A stretch of DNA of 5,698 nt, taken from NCBI GenBank assembly GCA_937921805.1, contig CAKZUS010000175.1, forward strand, positions 1 through 5,698, given 5' to 3'. This DNA is from an uncultured Granulosicoccaceae bacterium (GTDB lineage Bacteria; Pseudomonadota; Gammaproteobacteria; JABXHR01). Below are positions 5,668 through 5,698 of this stretch, in pieces. Position numbers and translations under genes: made by a program. Below the pieces are notes generated by a model, which did not search any database, had not been told where the DNA came from, and saw only the letters and a program-made list of their open reading frames with translations. Within the stretch, counting starts at the first letter, position 1; every line of letters starts with the position of its first letter.

Positions 5668-5698
5668 GACCCCATCATTATGAGTGATGTGCTCTAAC
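5640..5698 (-). tRNA. tRNA-Met (anticodon CAU), 5' end beyond window
   Basis: On the minus strand the 3' 59 bases of an elongator-type tRNA-Met are present. The anticodon stem CATCA/TGATG frames the loop CTCATAA with anticodon CAT at 5680-5682. The T-arm CCCTG-TTCGAAT-CAGGG spans 5651-5667. The 3' acceptor strand CATAGCC, discriminator A and an encoded CCA end at 5640. About 18 bases (5' acceptor strand and most of the D-arm) lie past the right edge. The anticodon arm matches the E. coli elongator tRNA-Met from memory and does not look like initiator or Ile-lysidine tRNA. It reads toward the integrase gene on the same strand. Confidence 0.94.

Noticed and set aside
1..5698. CRISPR array, IS element or rRNA
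   Set aside because: No regularly spaced repeats with unique spacers, no transposase and no rRNA-like stretch were seen.

Overview
The window looks like the integrase-proximal end of a prophage or related integrated element, sitting next to a host tRNA-Met(CAU) gene. The tRNA encodes its own CCA end, and its anticodon arm and variable loop match the gammaproteobacterial elongator tRNA-Met as I remember it. I therefore infer a gammaproteobacterial host of moderate to fairly high GC; the genus cannot be fixed from this window.

Layout. From the left edge to about 4329, five plus-strand genes are packed with no gaps. They are: (1) the end of an unrecognised protein with a possible HTH remnant, cut by the left edge; (2) a phage-type family A DNA polymerase with a 3'-5' exonuclease domain; (3) a stand-alone VRR-NUC nuclease; (4) a compact SNF2-type helicase/translocase; (5) a small protein with a heptad coiled coil followed by an AlpA/excisionase-like HTH. 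Successive genes overlap by 4, 4, 1 (or 4) and about 14 bases, so they very probably form one translationally coupled operon whose promoter lies outside the window. On the minus strand at 4312-5484 is a P4-type tyrosine integrase with all expected catalytic residues. It converges on the HTH gene with an 18-base tail-to-tail overlap. A non-coding stretch at 5485-5639 separates the integrase start from the tRNA 3' end.

How the genes work together (inference). Polymerase, nuclease and SNF2 motor form a DNA replication/recombination cassette of a kind common in tailed phages. The HTH protein is placed to act as excisionase or integrase regulator. The integrase would recombine at the tRNA 3' end. 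The element's other boundary, structural genes and lysogeny control are not in view.

The least explained DNA is the 155-base int-tRNA gap. It holds a near-consensus promoter that would make the int mRNA essentially leaderless, three copies of TACTGT of which two sit on the -35 and -10 boxes, and a compound inverted repeat. A perfect 13-bp inverted repeat inside the polymerase gene is a second unexplained structure. I see no CRISPR array, IS element, rRNA or recognisable defence system.
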